Shown here: piece by piece, positions 21,182 to 30,990 of the stretch
How positions within the stretch are numbered: position 1 is the first letter of the stretch
Layout: each line of letters opens with the position of its first letter
Assembly (NCBI GenBank): GCA_014529385.2
Contig: CM043949.1
Location: 146,303,350-146,367,349, forward strand
Reading direction: 5' to 3'
From: Adiantum capillus-veneris
Taxonomy: Eukaryota > Streptophyta > Polypodiopsida > Polypodiales > Pteridaceae
DNA: 64,000 bases
Notes under the pieces: model-generated
The model's database searches: none
Told to the model about the DNA's origin: nothing
The model's input: only the letters and a program-made list of their open reading frames with translations
Position numbers and translations under genes: made by a program

Positions 21182-22730
21182 CCACATCCCTCATGGAAAG
21201 GTCAATTTTATTCTCGATCATGAAAACAACATTAACCATACCGCTTGATCTCTCTTCACAACATTCTTTTGCATTAGCAAGTGTGATATCTAAACACTTT
21301 AAAGCATCCAAAATCAGGCAGGTTTCTTATTAGAAAATTTCCTTTAAGGTCATATTGTGTACAACAGTAGTGGGTGTCGTGTTCATGATGTAGACGACCA
21401 TAGAAATTACCTCAACCGAATAACAATGAGGCATGTTCTTCTTATTCATCATTGCCACCACAACTTCTGCAAATGTGCTTGTTCTTTTGCTTAGCAATAG
21501 CATTTTTGTGGTGTATATATTCATGAAAAATTCCTTTGAATTCCATGCTTTCTCAACAAACTACTAAACTCATTGCTCTACTTCGAGTCTGACCTTAAGC
21601 ACTATACATATTTTCCTGTCTATTTTTCACCCATAACCTTGAAAATTTGAGAGTGACTAAAAAAAACTCACTCTTCTCTTTCATGGAGTGCACTCATATC
21701 TCCCTAGGTATGGTCATCAATGAAGGCAATATAAATCTGCATCCACCTATAGATGTAGTCTTTGTACCTTAGAATGCACTATTGAAAGCACATTTTTGCT
21801 TACATACTTGTCATGAGGAAATGATGCTTTTGCTAGATTTTCAAATTGATAGCCTCACAAAATCTATACACTTTAGCCATCTTAAACACAAAAAAACCAG
21901 TCACAAGCTCTTGACTTTGCATAGTCTTTAATTTTTGCATGTCCAATGTGCTCATGTGAAATGTCAACAACTGACCCTTGTGCAAACATGGCAGTTTTCA
22001 TCTCTAGAATATATGCATCAAGAATGAACATTCTACCTACCTTTTTACCTCGTGCAATGAGCCTTGCATTCTTTTTCTATTACTCTAGATAGAGGCCATC
22101 AGAATTAAGCGTGACCTACAAACCTTGCTCAACCATTTGCCCAATAGAAACCAAGTTCTTTGTAATGTTAGGTACATGCAATACATTAACTAAATACTCT
22201 CACTACATCAGCCCTAGTCTCAACATAACCAGGACTAGCAAGGTTTTCATGTCTTGAAAACATTTAACATGGTTGGTCGTGTGATTCAATGCACCTAATC
22301 CACATTTAATATATTTTCACTATGTCTTGATACATTTGCAGGCATAGGTTCACCATATGCTACATAACAAACAATCCCTTTGGCTCATCCACACCTCTAT
22401 TAGTACTTGCAAAATTATTTTGTTACCTTCTTTGTAGGCAGTTGCACTTGAAGTGGAGTTGATAGCATGTGCAACATCCCCTACCATTATTCTGCACATT
22501 ATATTTTTGAAATTTTCCTTAATCTCTTTGACTCCCCTTACCTTGAAAGTATTATCTACCACCTTTAGTTTGATTTTGATCTTCAAATATATATTGATTG
22601 CCTTGATTCTAATTTCCATATCCATGGTGTCGGGGATCAAGGTTTGGGAGATGAGCCGGGAAGGCATTCGGCCTTTGGTTATGAGAATAAAGAGGGAGAA
22701 AATGCACGGTACAAGAAACATACTTTGCAA
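21182..22730 (-). mobile_element. Copia-C: heavily decayed Ty1/Copia element
   Basis: Minus-strand reading across many stops and shifts gives Copia landmarks in order. The protease-side block is HENLASPGYVETRADVV (about 22200-22260) and the pre-integrase block is VLHVPNITKNLVSIGQMVEQ (about 22115-22175). The integrase blocks are YYIAFIDDHT, GKYV.CLRSDSK and MNKKNMPHCYSVEVISMVVY (about 21360-21725), followed by FGCFKVF (about 21300). Integrase before RT defines Copia. No RT or LTR is identifiable. It is a fossil with no coding capacity. Confidence 0.7.
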
Positions 22731-22900
22731 TTGAAAATGGAAATTTTACCCTAAATTCAAAAAGCAATTACAAATATTGCATGAAATTGGCTCTAGGTGC
22801 GCTCAACTGTGACACACACTAGAGGTTTAAAAACCATAAAGAAGAGTGCAAGATCAATGTCCTCCATAGGTGTGGTAACCCAAAACTCAATCCAAAGAGC

Positions 22901-22901
<1 letters not shown>

Positions 22902-22972
<71 letters not shown>
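22902..22972. repeat. (GA)n microsatellite
   Basis: 71 bp of GA. It lies near the 5' side of Copia-C, and an LTR context is possible but not shown. Confidence 0.97.
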
Positions 22973-22975
<3 letters not shown>

Positions 22976-24244
22976 CCCAACCCTAATACCCAAATTGTCC
23001 TCTTTTCTGCTCCGTTATCTACCCTTCTTCACCACAGAGTGGAAAAAACATGATTTTAGAATTCTTAGTCTACTTTCAATCCCAATTCCGAAGAGAATAG
23101 CTCAAAACTGTGTCTTTCTTCCCTTTTTCTTGTCCAAGACGGAAGTACGAGATGAGAGTAATCTTCCCCTTTTTGCCACCATAAGAGAGATGGTGAGAGG
23201 GATGCCCTCTTTTTGTCCTTCCCCCTTTTCTTCTTCTTCTTTGCGAGAGAGAGAGGTGAAGTGCCCTCCTTCTCCTTCCTCAAGCTTCTTCCTCCTTTCC
23301 AAGAGCCAAAAGAGAGCGTGAGATAGATCCCCCTTCTTCGAGGATCTTCCTCGAGGATCTTCCTTTTCTTATTCACCCCTGTGTGATATCCAAAATTGCG
23401 TCCAATCCATTCATAGATTTGGACTCACCTTATGTGGCCGACCCAACAAAAAGGCAAGATATGTGGGTTTTAGTGCAAGCTGATGGAGTCTTACCAAACA
23501 GCAAGCAAGTATTGTCAAGAAAAACAAAAATCAAGCAAGTTCCTTAAAAGATAGAGCCATTTATAGAGTGTAGGTCTATATGCAAGCAGTCACACAAAAA
23601 ACCACCTATGAAAACATTAGTAACTGGTGCACATGAGCAATAAGGTCAATTGCGTGTGTATATCCACACACAAGCCTAATATAAAGTTTAGATGTGAACA
23701 CTTAAGAAATGATTTTTTGTAGACCCATTGAAAGTGATGCCAGAAAATTTTTCACGTGTTGTATGCACACAATGGTAGGAGGCGTAATTTGTATAAATTG
23801 ATTCTCTCCCATTGTCATTCTCTCCCTTTCGTCCTGAAATTCCAATGTAGCTCTAGCCTCCAGGCCCCTACTTTCCAAATTCCACCTAACCATCTTACAC
23901 TGCCTCTTTTTCTACACCTTACACAGTTGAACCTACTTTGATGGTGCAACCATAATCGGTTCACTTGCCTTCTCCTTCACCCCACTCTTTTGCCTTTAGC
24001 TTTCTACTACTAGGGCCACTTTTGTTAACTCGATTAATTTCTCACTAAGATTCCACGATCTGATAATTTCAAAGGAAAAGAGCTTATACAGCTCTGCCCC
24101 CGCCTCTAAATCCCCACTCTGTGTGGGTCCATCACTCTCTTTGCACGCTCCATGCCGTGTTCCCCTTCCCTCGATGTGCCCACATTGTCTACAGATTCCT
24201 CATGGAGAGGAAAAATGGTCTGCACACATTGTTGCCTTGCAGCG
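22973..24244. other. No gene recognised
   Basis: Pyrimidine-rich on the plus strand (runs of ttcttcttc and ctctttttgtcc around 23110-23370), otherwise featureless. Open frames here are compositional. Confidence 0.45.
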
Positions 24245-24536
24245 TGTAATGGAAATGGCCTATGAACTTTGAGAATAGCCAAATTAGGAGAATTAAAAAG
24301 AGCATTTTTGTGAGAATACTTCGAGAACATAGAGGGTGAAATTAATTAGCGGTAGCAACATAACCATTATACTTAATTAACTTGGCACGAACAATACTTT
24401 TGCAAGAGAGAGAATCAGAGAACTTGACAACAATTGAGGACCGACTTTATGTGGAGCCGGTCCCCCCTCCAATAGGCTTTTGTATTATAGATTCTCCCAT
24501 GATGAGAGACTTCATACAATACAATGATCCATTCGT
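24245..24536 (-). repeat. Gypsy-2 3' LTR remnant
   Basis: Minus-strand sequence from gtattgtatgaag to ccatttccattaca. It matches the inner end of the 5' LTR at 30991-31270 and of Gypsy-4 at 40441-40700. It is fused directly to the RNase H reading frame. Confidence 0.75.
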
Positions 24537-25330
24537 AGGATGAACGGAGTCCCCAAGAGATAGTGTTTCCACGTGTCTAGGGCATATAGAACAACTAGTA
24601 GCTCTTTTTTGTATTTGCCCAATATTCGGTTATTGGAGTTGAGTCTTTGACTCTCATATGCTATGGCATGCCCTTCTTGAAGAAAAGTAGCTCCAAGGCA
24701 ATCACCACAAGCATCACATTGGACCTCAAATTGCTTTGAGAGATCTAATAGCGTGAGCACAAGTTGAGAGATAATCTTCTCTTTAAGCTTCTTGCACTTT
24801 TGCAATCCATGAATACTTAATGTTCTTTTTCTTTAAGTCATGTAATGGGCTTGCTATTAGCAAGAATGTTTCTATGAAGTATCTATAGTATGCACACATA
24901 CCTATAAAGATTTGTACCTTCTGTAGATTCCTTGGATTAGGCCATCCTTTTATTACCTCTAACTTTGTTGGATCCATACGGGGTGCAATCTTTAGAGATA
25001 ATGTGACCTAAATATTGAATCTCTTGTAGGAAAAATTCCCTTTTCTTTTGATTAATGAAAAGTTTATTCTCTCTCCCAACTTGAAAGATTACTTGGAGGT
25101 GTCGCTTATACTCCTCTCAAGAGAATTTGAGTGGCCTGAAGATTTTTGTCCATCATGAGCTTGAATGCGGCTGGAGCATTTGTCAGGCCAAAACTTGTAA
25201 CATATCAAATAGATATTATACCCGCGGCATGGGAAATATTTTTTTATAGTGATCTTATTTAGTGCTCTATAGTCGACACACATGTGATTTGCGCCATCTT
25301 TCTTTTGTACTAAAAGTACCAGTTTGAATA
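24537..25330 (-). pseudogene. Gypsy-2 RT and RNase H remnant
   Basis: RT start MCVDYRALNKITIKK (about 25245-25283); then, in shifted frames, FGLTNAPAAFKLMMDK and KRHLQVIFQV. By comparison with Gypsy-3 the piece carrying the FFDD active site is absent between them, at about 25107-25137. After IQYLGHIIS and MDPTKLEVIKGWPNP (about 24940-24977) comes RNase H: FEVQCDACGDCLGATFLQEG, YKKELLVVLYALDTWKHYLL, GTPFILRMDH, ending at 24537. It is non-functional. Confidence 0.85.
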
Positions 25331-25417
25331 GAATGAAGAGGAGCTAGGCCTCACTATCCCTTTTTCCACCAATTCATGCACTTGCCTCATGATCTCCTCT
25401 TGTTGAGCTTGTGAAAC

Positions 25418-26150
25418 TCAATAAGGAGGTTTATAAGGCGGTGAGCTTCCTAGTAGAAGCTCTGTTGCATGGTCATCATCCCCTTGTTTTGGAGGTAGCT
25501 CACTAGGGATGTCATCAATGAAAACATCTTGGAATCCATTTAGGAAATTAGACAACTCTAATTCCTCTTGATTCCCATTATTGCTACTTGTGAAAACATT
25601 AGAATCATTTATAGATTCTCTAACAAAAATCATATACGCAAAAATTGAGCTTTTCATCGACTTATCAAAAGCAAGCGTAACCAGGGATATGGTGTTCCCC
25701 AAGTCATTAGCATCTATGTACATGCTCTTTTCCCTATAGATGAAGTAGATTCACCTTTCAGGGAACTTCATGTTGGCAGCCATGCAGTTGAAGCATGTTG
25801 CCCCAACAATAACATCCTCATGTTTGAGAGGGGAGATGAAGAAATCCTCTTTGTCCACATAGCTTTGGACATGAAATCTCAATTTTCCAATTAAGGGAGT
25901 AAATGAGACGTCTTGTCCCTTGATAGCTCCATCGGCTTTCAATGCATCTTCCATCTTGTGGGCTTATATGCCTAGCTTGGTGGTCAACTCCGTGGATATG
26001 AAGTTGTGAGTTGAATCAGGGTCATGAATCAGGGTCAAACAAAATAAAGGCATCATGGTCTTGCATCTTTCCCCAAGCATAGGAAAGGATAAATCCTTGG
26101 CAATGAGCATCCTCTTTTGGAGCTTCAACCATAGAGACTCTAGGCGGCTC
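25418..26150 (-). pseudogene. Gypsy-2 protease and linker
   Basis: Blocks include FILFDPDSTHNFISTELTTK (about 25965-26045), GKLRFHVQSYVDKEDFFISP, LKHEDVIVGATCF (about 25790-25900), and the linker LSNFLNGFQDVFIDDIPSEL (about 25480-25560). The aspartic protease core is DPDST instead of DSG or DTG. Gypsy-3 has DPNST at the same place, so the change predates this copy. Frameshifted around 25740 and 25960. Confidence 0.8.
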
Positions 26151-26627
26151 ATTACGCACATTTCTTTGGGGGTAAGCACTATAGGCCTGTCCTTGCTCCT
26201 CGCACTTGAAGCACCGGTTATCTTTGTGATAACGCTCCTCATGAGAAAATTGATTCTTGCCTTTGTAGACTCCTTTCTCCTTAGCTTTATTGTTGTTGGT
26301 AGAGTTGCCTTGGGAAGAATTTTGAGCATTGTTCTTTCCCTTTGCTTCATTTCGATCTTTGTTTTCGATGGGCTTGGCATTCCTTTTAGCTCCTTGTTGG
26401 AAATTGATGCGGGAAGCAACCATACTGTGGTGGATTACTTCTGTGATAGAACCAAGCCGTTGGGAGTTGACATACTTGGCCATTTCTTCATATAATCCCA
26501 CACATAATTATTACTTTTGCTTGGCGAAGTCTATTTTTTGAAAGACAGTAGCCTTGAGATGTAAATCCCAAAACTTGTCCACATATTTGTGGATAGATTC
26601 ATGGGGGAGAAGCTTTAAACTCTTCCA
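26022..26627 (-). pseudogene. Gypsy-2 gag, C-terminal part
   Basis: MAKYVNSQRLGSITEVIHHS, MVASRINFQQGAKRN and the zinc knuckle CFKCEEQGQAYSAYPQ (about 26165-26215). The knuckle has lost its His and final Cys (CX2CX4HX4C reads Q and Y). The part next to Copia-A reads LKLLPHESIHKYVDKFWDLH. It continues at 30039 on the other side of Copia-A. Confidence 0.85.
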
Positions 26628-26792
26628 TGTTAGATAAAGGCGGTGTGCCTCACCGTGCTTTGCCCGTGTTTGCAAGCCCGTGTCTGACCGCCCACATTTA
26701 TCTCCTTATTCTTTATACATATAAAGAATAAGGAGCTTTCACTCATTCTCACACTGTGCTCATACAGTGAAATTTGGGAGCTCCACCCCACA

Positions 26793-26868
<76 letters not shown>

Positions 26869-26908
26869 TTTCCTGTACACACGCACGACTTCGATCCATT
26901 CCTTCACA
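26628..26908 (+). repeat. Copia-A 5' LTR with a 34-bp palindrome and TC tract
   Basis: A palindrome with 16-bp arms (CTCCTTATTCTTTATA, spacer ca, then its complement) lies at 26702-26735 and contains a TATAAAG core. (TC)n follows at 26795-26865. The LTR ends CACA at 26908. Confidence 0.9.
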
Positions 26909-26910
26909 AT

Positions 26911-26922
26911 TGGTATCAGAGC
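26911..26922 (+). other. Copia-A primer binding site
   Basis: TGGTATCAGAGC begins two bases after the LTR end: the initiator tRNA-Met type used by most plant Copia elements. Confidence 0.9.
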
Positions 26923-28374
26923 TACGGTGGCAGACGGCGTACGTAACGGTTTCTCAGCAAAACAAAAGCGACGGAGCTCGGCTATGGCGGCTTGAGCTTG
27001 GCGGCGGTGGAGAGATCAAGGAAGCTTATAAGCTTTGTGAGAATGCAATGGGAGCTCGTGAGCTCAGTTGAGAGTGATGTTTGCTCTTGTGGAAACTCAA
27101 AAGACAGTGTGGAAGATTGTGTGTAGGTGAAGGTGCTACCCTAAAAACTGTGTATGCAGTAGCACTATTTTCAAATTCATTTTTCTCCTTGTAGCAAATA
27201 GATCTAAATATTTTGCTGGGGATGCACGTCCATTTTGACGTGGTCTACAACTTTGGAGAAGAAAGTTTTTACAAATTCCTCATCGTTTTGCTGATATTCA
27301 TCTCAGACCTACTGTATATAGAAATTGCAGGTTTTTTGTTTTTGCATAGTGTGCGAGTTTGATGCACTTTTGGAAGCAAGGCAGGTGCTCAAAGTTAGGT
27401 GCATAAATTTTGAGCTGAAGATGAAATTTCAACTTGTGCAGAGCTTGTGGTTTGAGAGTTTTTGTGGTAGATTTGGGCAAAGAGTCATGGAGGCGTTTAC
27501 ACACCATCGAAGTGGTCTCTTAAGAGACACGGTTTTTGGAGCACACAGGTGAAGCTTCTTTCACAGTGTTTCACAGGATAGTTTGGCAGTGATTTTGTGC
27601 TTGGATTCATGGTCTTTGCGGATGGTTTGCATATGGTGCTGATAGATGGTTGATGCCCATTGTACATGCATTTTGGCGAGCACTTTCAAGTGCCGGCGAG
27701 CTCTCTTGAGAGCATTGTTTCGCATTGATCAAATTTCCGGATTGCAACTCTTTTGGTGCTTGCTCATGCGTGGTCACTCCGTTGATGTATGTTGAGTCCG
27801 GATTGCCATTGTATGTGAAATTGTGGAGCCATTTTGGCATTTCTACTCATTGGCATTGAGTAGTGTTATGGTTTATGGTAGAGATTGTACTTGAGTTTTT
27901 GCTTAGTTTTCAGGGGAAACTCTATCAGAGTTTTCTCAAATTCTCGCCATGGTTTATGCATAATCGTAGTTTGCTCTCTAATGGTATAGTGGTCGATATA
28001 TTCCCACTTTGACATTGATCGAGTATTTACTCTCACTTGACAAGTTTTGTCAGTTTGAACACAATTTAGTGTTCTTGTACCCACTCTCGCAAGAGTGAGG
28101 AGCCATTTTTGGCGCCGTTGAGTGATACTCCGGCTAGAGCGGTTTGGCTTTGTGTATGACTTTGTGAGGTGATTCCAAACGAGTACATTCCCGGATTGGC
28201 CGTTTGGGCATTTGTTGTTGTCTCCATTGCGATTTACTGTTGAGTTTTTTGGTCAAGGGAGACTTTGCCAAAATTTTGCCAGGTATGTATGCCTATTGCA
28301 GAGGCTAGTGAGCTTGACCGTTCAATCACCTTCTTTGCTTGAGATAGTGGTTTGCTCTCGGGTGGGAGAGTCTT
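26923..28374 (+). other. Copia-A leader, non-coding
   Basis: About 1.45 kb between the primer site and the first coding remnant, where gag is expected. No gag homology is seen. The sequence is rich in short words such as gagcttgtgg and tttggca and could be foreign filler or fully decayed gag. Confidence 0.4.
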
Positions 28375-28860
28375 GTGATCTTGAGCATTGTTTGTCATAC
28401 TTTTGGCATGGATATGGAGACACTTCAAGTTAGAGGTGGTTCTCAATCACGATTGCGACTGACATGTTGGCACTGCAGCCACGGTGGACATATTAGGCGC
28501 CATTGCTTTAGGCGTATAAGGCAGCGGAAGAGGCAGATGCATGGTGTTACTATGAGGATAAATGATAGAGAGTATGCATGTGATGGGAATATCACTTTTG
28601 AGTCGAGCTTGCCTTCGAACTACTTTGCTTCTCGGGATAGCACATTGCCTACGTGTTTTCTACTAGACGAGCATGCAGGTTTTCATGTGATGCCACGTCG
28701 TGATTCGTTTTTCTCTTTCTTTAGTGGGAGACTTGGTTGTGTGCAGTTTGTTGATGGTTCAGCATATGACATAGAGGGTGTTGGAGATGTATGCATGTCT
28801 TTACCTAGCGATGCATTGCTTACGCTACAAGATGTACGTTACGTACCAGGACTCGGCTAA
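28375..28860 (+). pseudogene. Copia-A zinc knuckle and protease
   Basis: One open frame carries the gag zinc knuckle CWHCSHGGHIRRHC, then the Copia protease landmark region CFLLDEHAGFHVMPRRDSFF, VQFVDGSAYDIEGVGDV and LLTLQDVRYVPGLG. The active-site DSGA of the family is DEHA here, so the protease is dead although the frame is open. It ends TAA at 28858-28860, one C-to-T step from CAA, and the next coding block follows. Confidence 0.75.
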
Positions 28861-29274
28861 AGTCTCATTTTAGTGCGTCAATTGGAGAGTAGTGGACATT
28901 GTGTAATGCTTGGAGAGTGGTCATTTCAGATGCATAGGGGATCATTGGTGATAGCCAGAGGTGCTAGGAGTGGTCTGGTATACCCTTTGCATATTTTTGA
29001 CATACGAGGTGATGTAGTCTCTGTGTATTTTCAACCATGTTTGGAGCGAGAGATGAGGCGTGTCTATTTTGCGGATGTGTTGCATGGAGAGAAGATTGTG
29101 CATTTGTCATGTGGTGACATTCACACAGACAGTGATATCTCTGAGGATGAACAGCTTGGTCAACCATCAATTGAGCCAGAGACCAATGCATTGTTCTATG
29201 ATGCGAGAATGTCCTTCAGACAGCTATGTGTGGTTGCAGTGGTGGTGATTTTTTGGTTTTGCAGTTATTCTTAG
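28861..29274 (+). pseudogene. Copia-A pre-integrase region
   Basis: RQLESSGHCVMLGEWSFQMH, then RGSLVIARGARSGLVYPLHI is the Copia gag-pre-integrase pattern. The frame then continues into sequence with no integrase motifs (VYFADVLHGEKIVHLSCGDI) and ends at TAG 29272-29274. A deletion or replacement of integrase is inferred. Confidence 0.6.
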
Positions 29275-29663
29275 TAGATATGCCTTTGCCAGATGATGCT
29301 GACATGGTGATGCATAGTCATGTGGTTACTGATGAGGATGCATATGGCACTGAGGTTGCTAACAGGGATAGGTTGCCACCAACAGTGCATGTTTTATCGG
29401 CTTTTGGGTCTCTCATGTCTGACCTTTTGGTCTCGAGACCTGATCTTGCTTATGCGGTTGGTGCATTTGTAGTGGGAGTTGTCAGTTGTGTGACGACTGA
29501 TACTAGTATTATGCATTGTGGAGCCATGCAGGTCGTCACTCGATACCTGCATCAACAAGAGTGTCATCGTGGCTCTAGCCCTAGTGGTATGCATGTTGCA
29601 TTTTCACTAGAGCGGTTACAGATGCACTCACATGTTTGGAGTGAGCCAGTGGGCATAGATTGA
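29275..29663 (+). pseudogene. Copia-A RT/RNase H tail
   Basis: FGSLMSDLLVSRPDLAYAVG, then CGAMQVVTRYLHQQECHRG matches the stretch after the Copia RT catalytic core (the GSLMY...RPD.AYAVG...RYL pattern). The frame stops soon after, followed by the purine tract before the 3' LTR. Confidence 0.65.
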
Positions 29664-29748
29664 GAGCCGTCTTCTCTCACCTCTTGTATATACTAGTTGT
29701 AGGCTAGTCTTCTCGCCACTTCTTGGAACATAGTCTTTAGTGGGAGAA

Positions 29749-29926
29749 TATTAGGTAAAGGCGGTGTGCCTCACCGTGCTTTGCCCGCGTCCGATTGCCC
29801 ACATTATCTCCTTATTCTTTATATGTCTTATTCTTTATACATATAAAGAATAAGGAGCTCTCACTCATTCTCACACTTTGCTCATACAGTGAGATTTGGG
29901 AGATCCACCCCACATCCCTGTGTTGT

Positions 29927-29998
<72 letters not shown>

Positions 29999-30038
29999 TT
30001 CACTGTACACACACACGCCTTCAATGCATTCCTTCACA
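29749..30038 (+). repeat. Copia-A 3' LTR
   Basis: Preceded by tagtgggagaa, a short polypurine tract. The left arm of the palindrome is partly duplicated (29809-29858). (TC)n lies at 29928-29995. It ends CACA at 30038. Confidence 0.88.
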
Positions 30039-30700
30039 CTCCATTTGGTAAGCACTTTGTCCTTTGCATCGCTTGCAAGGAATTGCTTCAGGATAGAAAC
30101 TCGTAGAGTTTTCCATATCTTTGGGGCTTTGCCGTGGCCACAAAGGCTAGCCCACCATTGACAAGCAGATTTCTGGAAGTGCATAGCTACATGGTGTAAC
30201 TTGGAGGACTCTGTGAAGACCTCATCTCCAAAGGCCACATCAAATTGCTAGATAAAGGCCAATACTTTGTTGGTAGCACCAAAGGTGCCATCATAGGTAA
30301 GAAAAGAGATACTCTTTCCTCTCTCTTTGAACTTCTTGAGCTTTTGGGACCTTTGCCATGTAGGGTAAGACTTGTGATGTCCTCCCATCTTGTATTCTCT
30401 AGGAGAATATCTATTGGTTTTGTTGGAAAAGGAGGAAGGTGAAGAAGAGGGAGACGAGGGTGACCTCTTTCTTACCCTTTTCTTCCTTTGTTTCCTCTCT
30501 TCCCTTTCGTAGTGACGAGGACTGTTGACCGTTTTCTCTTGGGAGGATTTGGTGACCGTCTAGACCGCTGTCTTTGTGGAGCCACTTCTTCAAAGGAACT
30601 TAGTGATTTGCTTCTTTCTCGTTCTTTGGATTACTCCTCTCTTATAGGAGGGAGTCTTCTTTCTCGTTCTTCGGATTACTCCTCTCCCGTGGTTTAGGCA
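30039..30700 (-). pseudogene. Gypsy-2 gag, N-terminal part
   Basis: Minus strand: VFTESSKLHHVAMHFQKSAC, then QWWASLCGHGKAPKIWKT, SILKQFLASDAKDKVLTKW (30044-30215). It aligns with Gypsy-3 gag but keeps Gln where Gypsy-3 has stops at 46622 and 46712. Further upstream a Ser/Lys/Glu-rich region is frameshifted (about 30400-30700). Confidence 0.8.
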
Positions 30701-30977
30701 CTATTGATTGTGAAGACTAGTGGAGAGGCTTTAACATTGCTCGGTTGATTATAGTTTCTATTGAGCTTGCTAGTAGCTCAATAATGGTTAAGACAAAGGC
30801 AAGCCCTGAGAGATTGCATTATTAAGACTATAGTTCCCAATGGTGTACCTCAAACTAAGTCCTTCTCAACCAAGATAATAGATCCATGTCCCACTTACCC
30901 TATTGCAATAAATAGGACCAACCTTTCATGAACAACTTAAGGACCTCTCTTCTTAAGCAAGAAAAGGGAAACCAATA
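30701..30977. other. Gypsy-2 leader, no gene seen
   Basis: Decayed 5' leader and gag start on the minus strand between gag and the primer site. Confidence 0.5.
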
Positions 30978-30990
30978 GCTCTGATACCAA
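30978..30990 (-). other. Gypsy-2 primer binding site
   Basis: gctctgataccaa on the plus strand, the complement of TTGGTATCAGAGC, directly inside the 5' LTR end. It fixes the element's orientation as minus. Confidence 0.92.

Larger units (their letters stand above)
26628..30038 (+). mobile_element. Copia-A: internally deleted Ty1/Copia element nested in Gypsy-2 gag
   Basis: LTRs of 281 and 290 bp, TGTTAGATAAAGG (or TATTAGGTAAAGG) to CCTTCACA, each with a TC tract. The flanks are ttcca (26623-26627) and ctcca (30039-30043), a 5-bp duplication with one mismatch. Removing the element rejoins the Gypsy-2 gag frame (DKVLTKW / SLKLLPHES). The internal part has a primer site, a long non-coding leader, zinc knuckle, protease, pre-integrase, and only the RT/RNase H tail. 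Integrase and most of RT are missing, so it could only move in trans. Confidence 0.88.

Noticed and set aside
23065-23376. Lys/Glu-rich open frames in a purine/pyrimidine-biased stretch
   Set aside because: Compositional; no start context, domain or partner.
26055-26541. Plus-strand hydrophobic open frame that looks like a membrane protein
   Set aside because: Antisense to the Gypsy-2 gag zinc-knuckle region; the minus strand has recognisable motifs.
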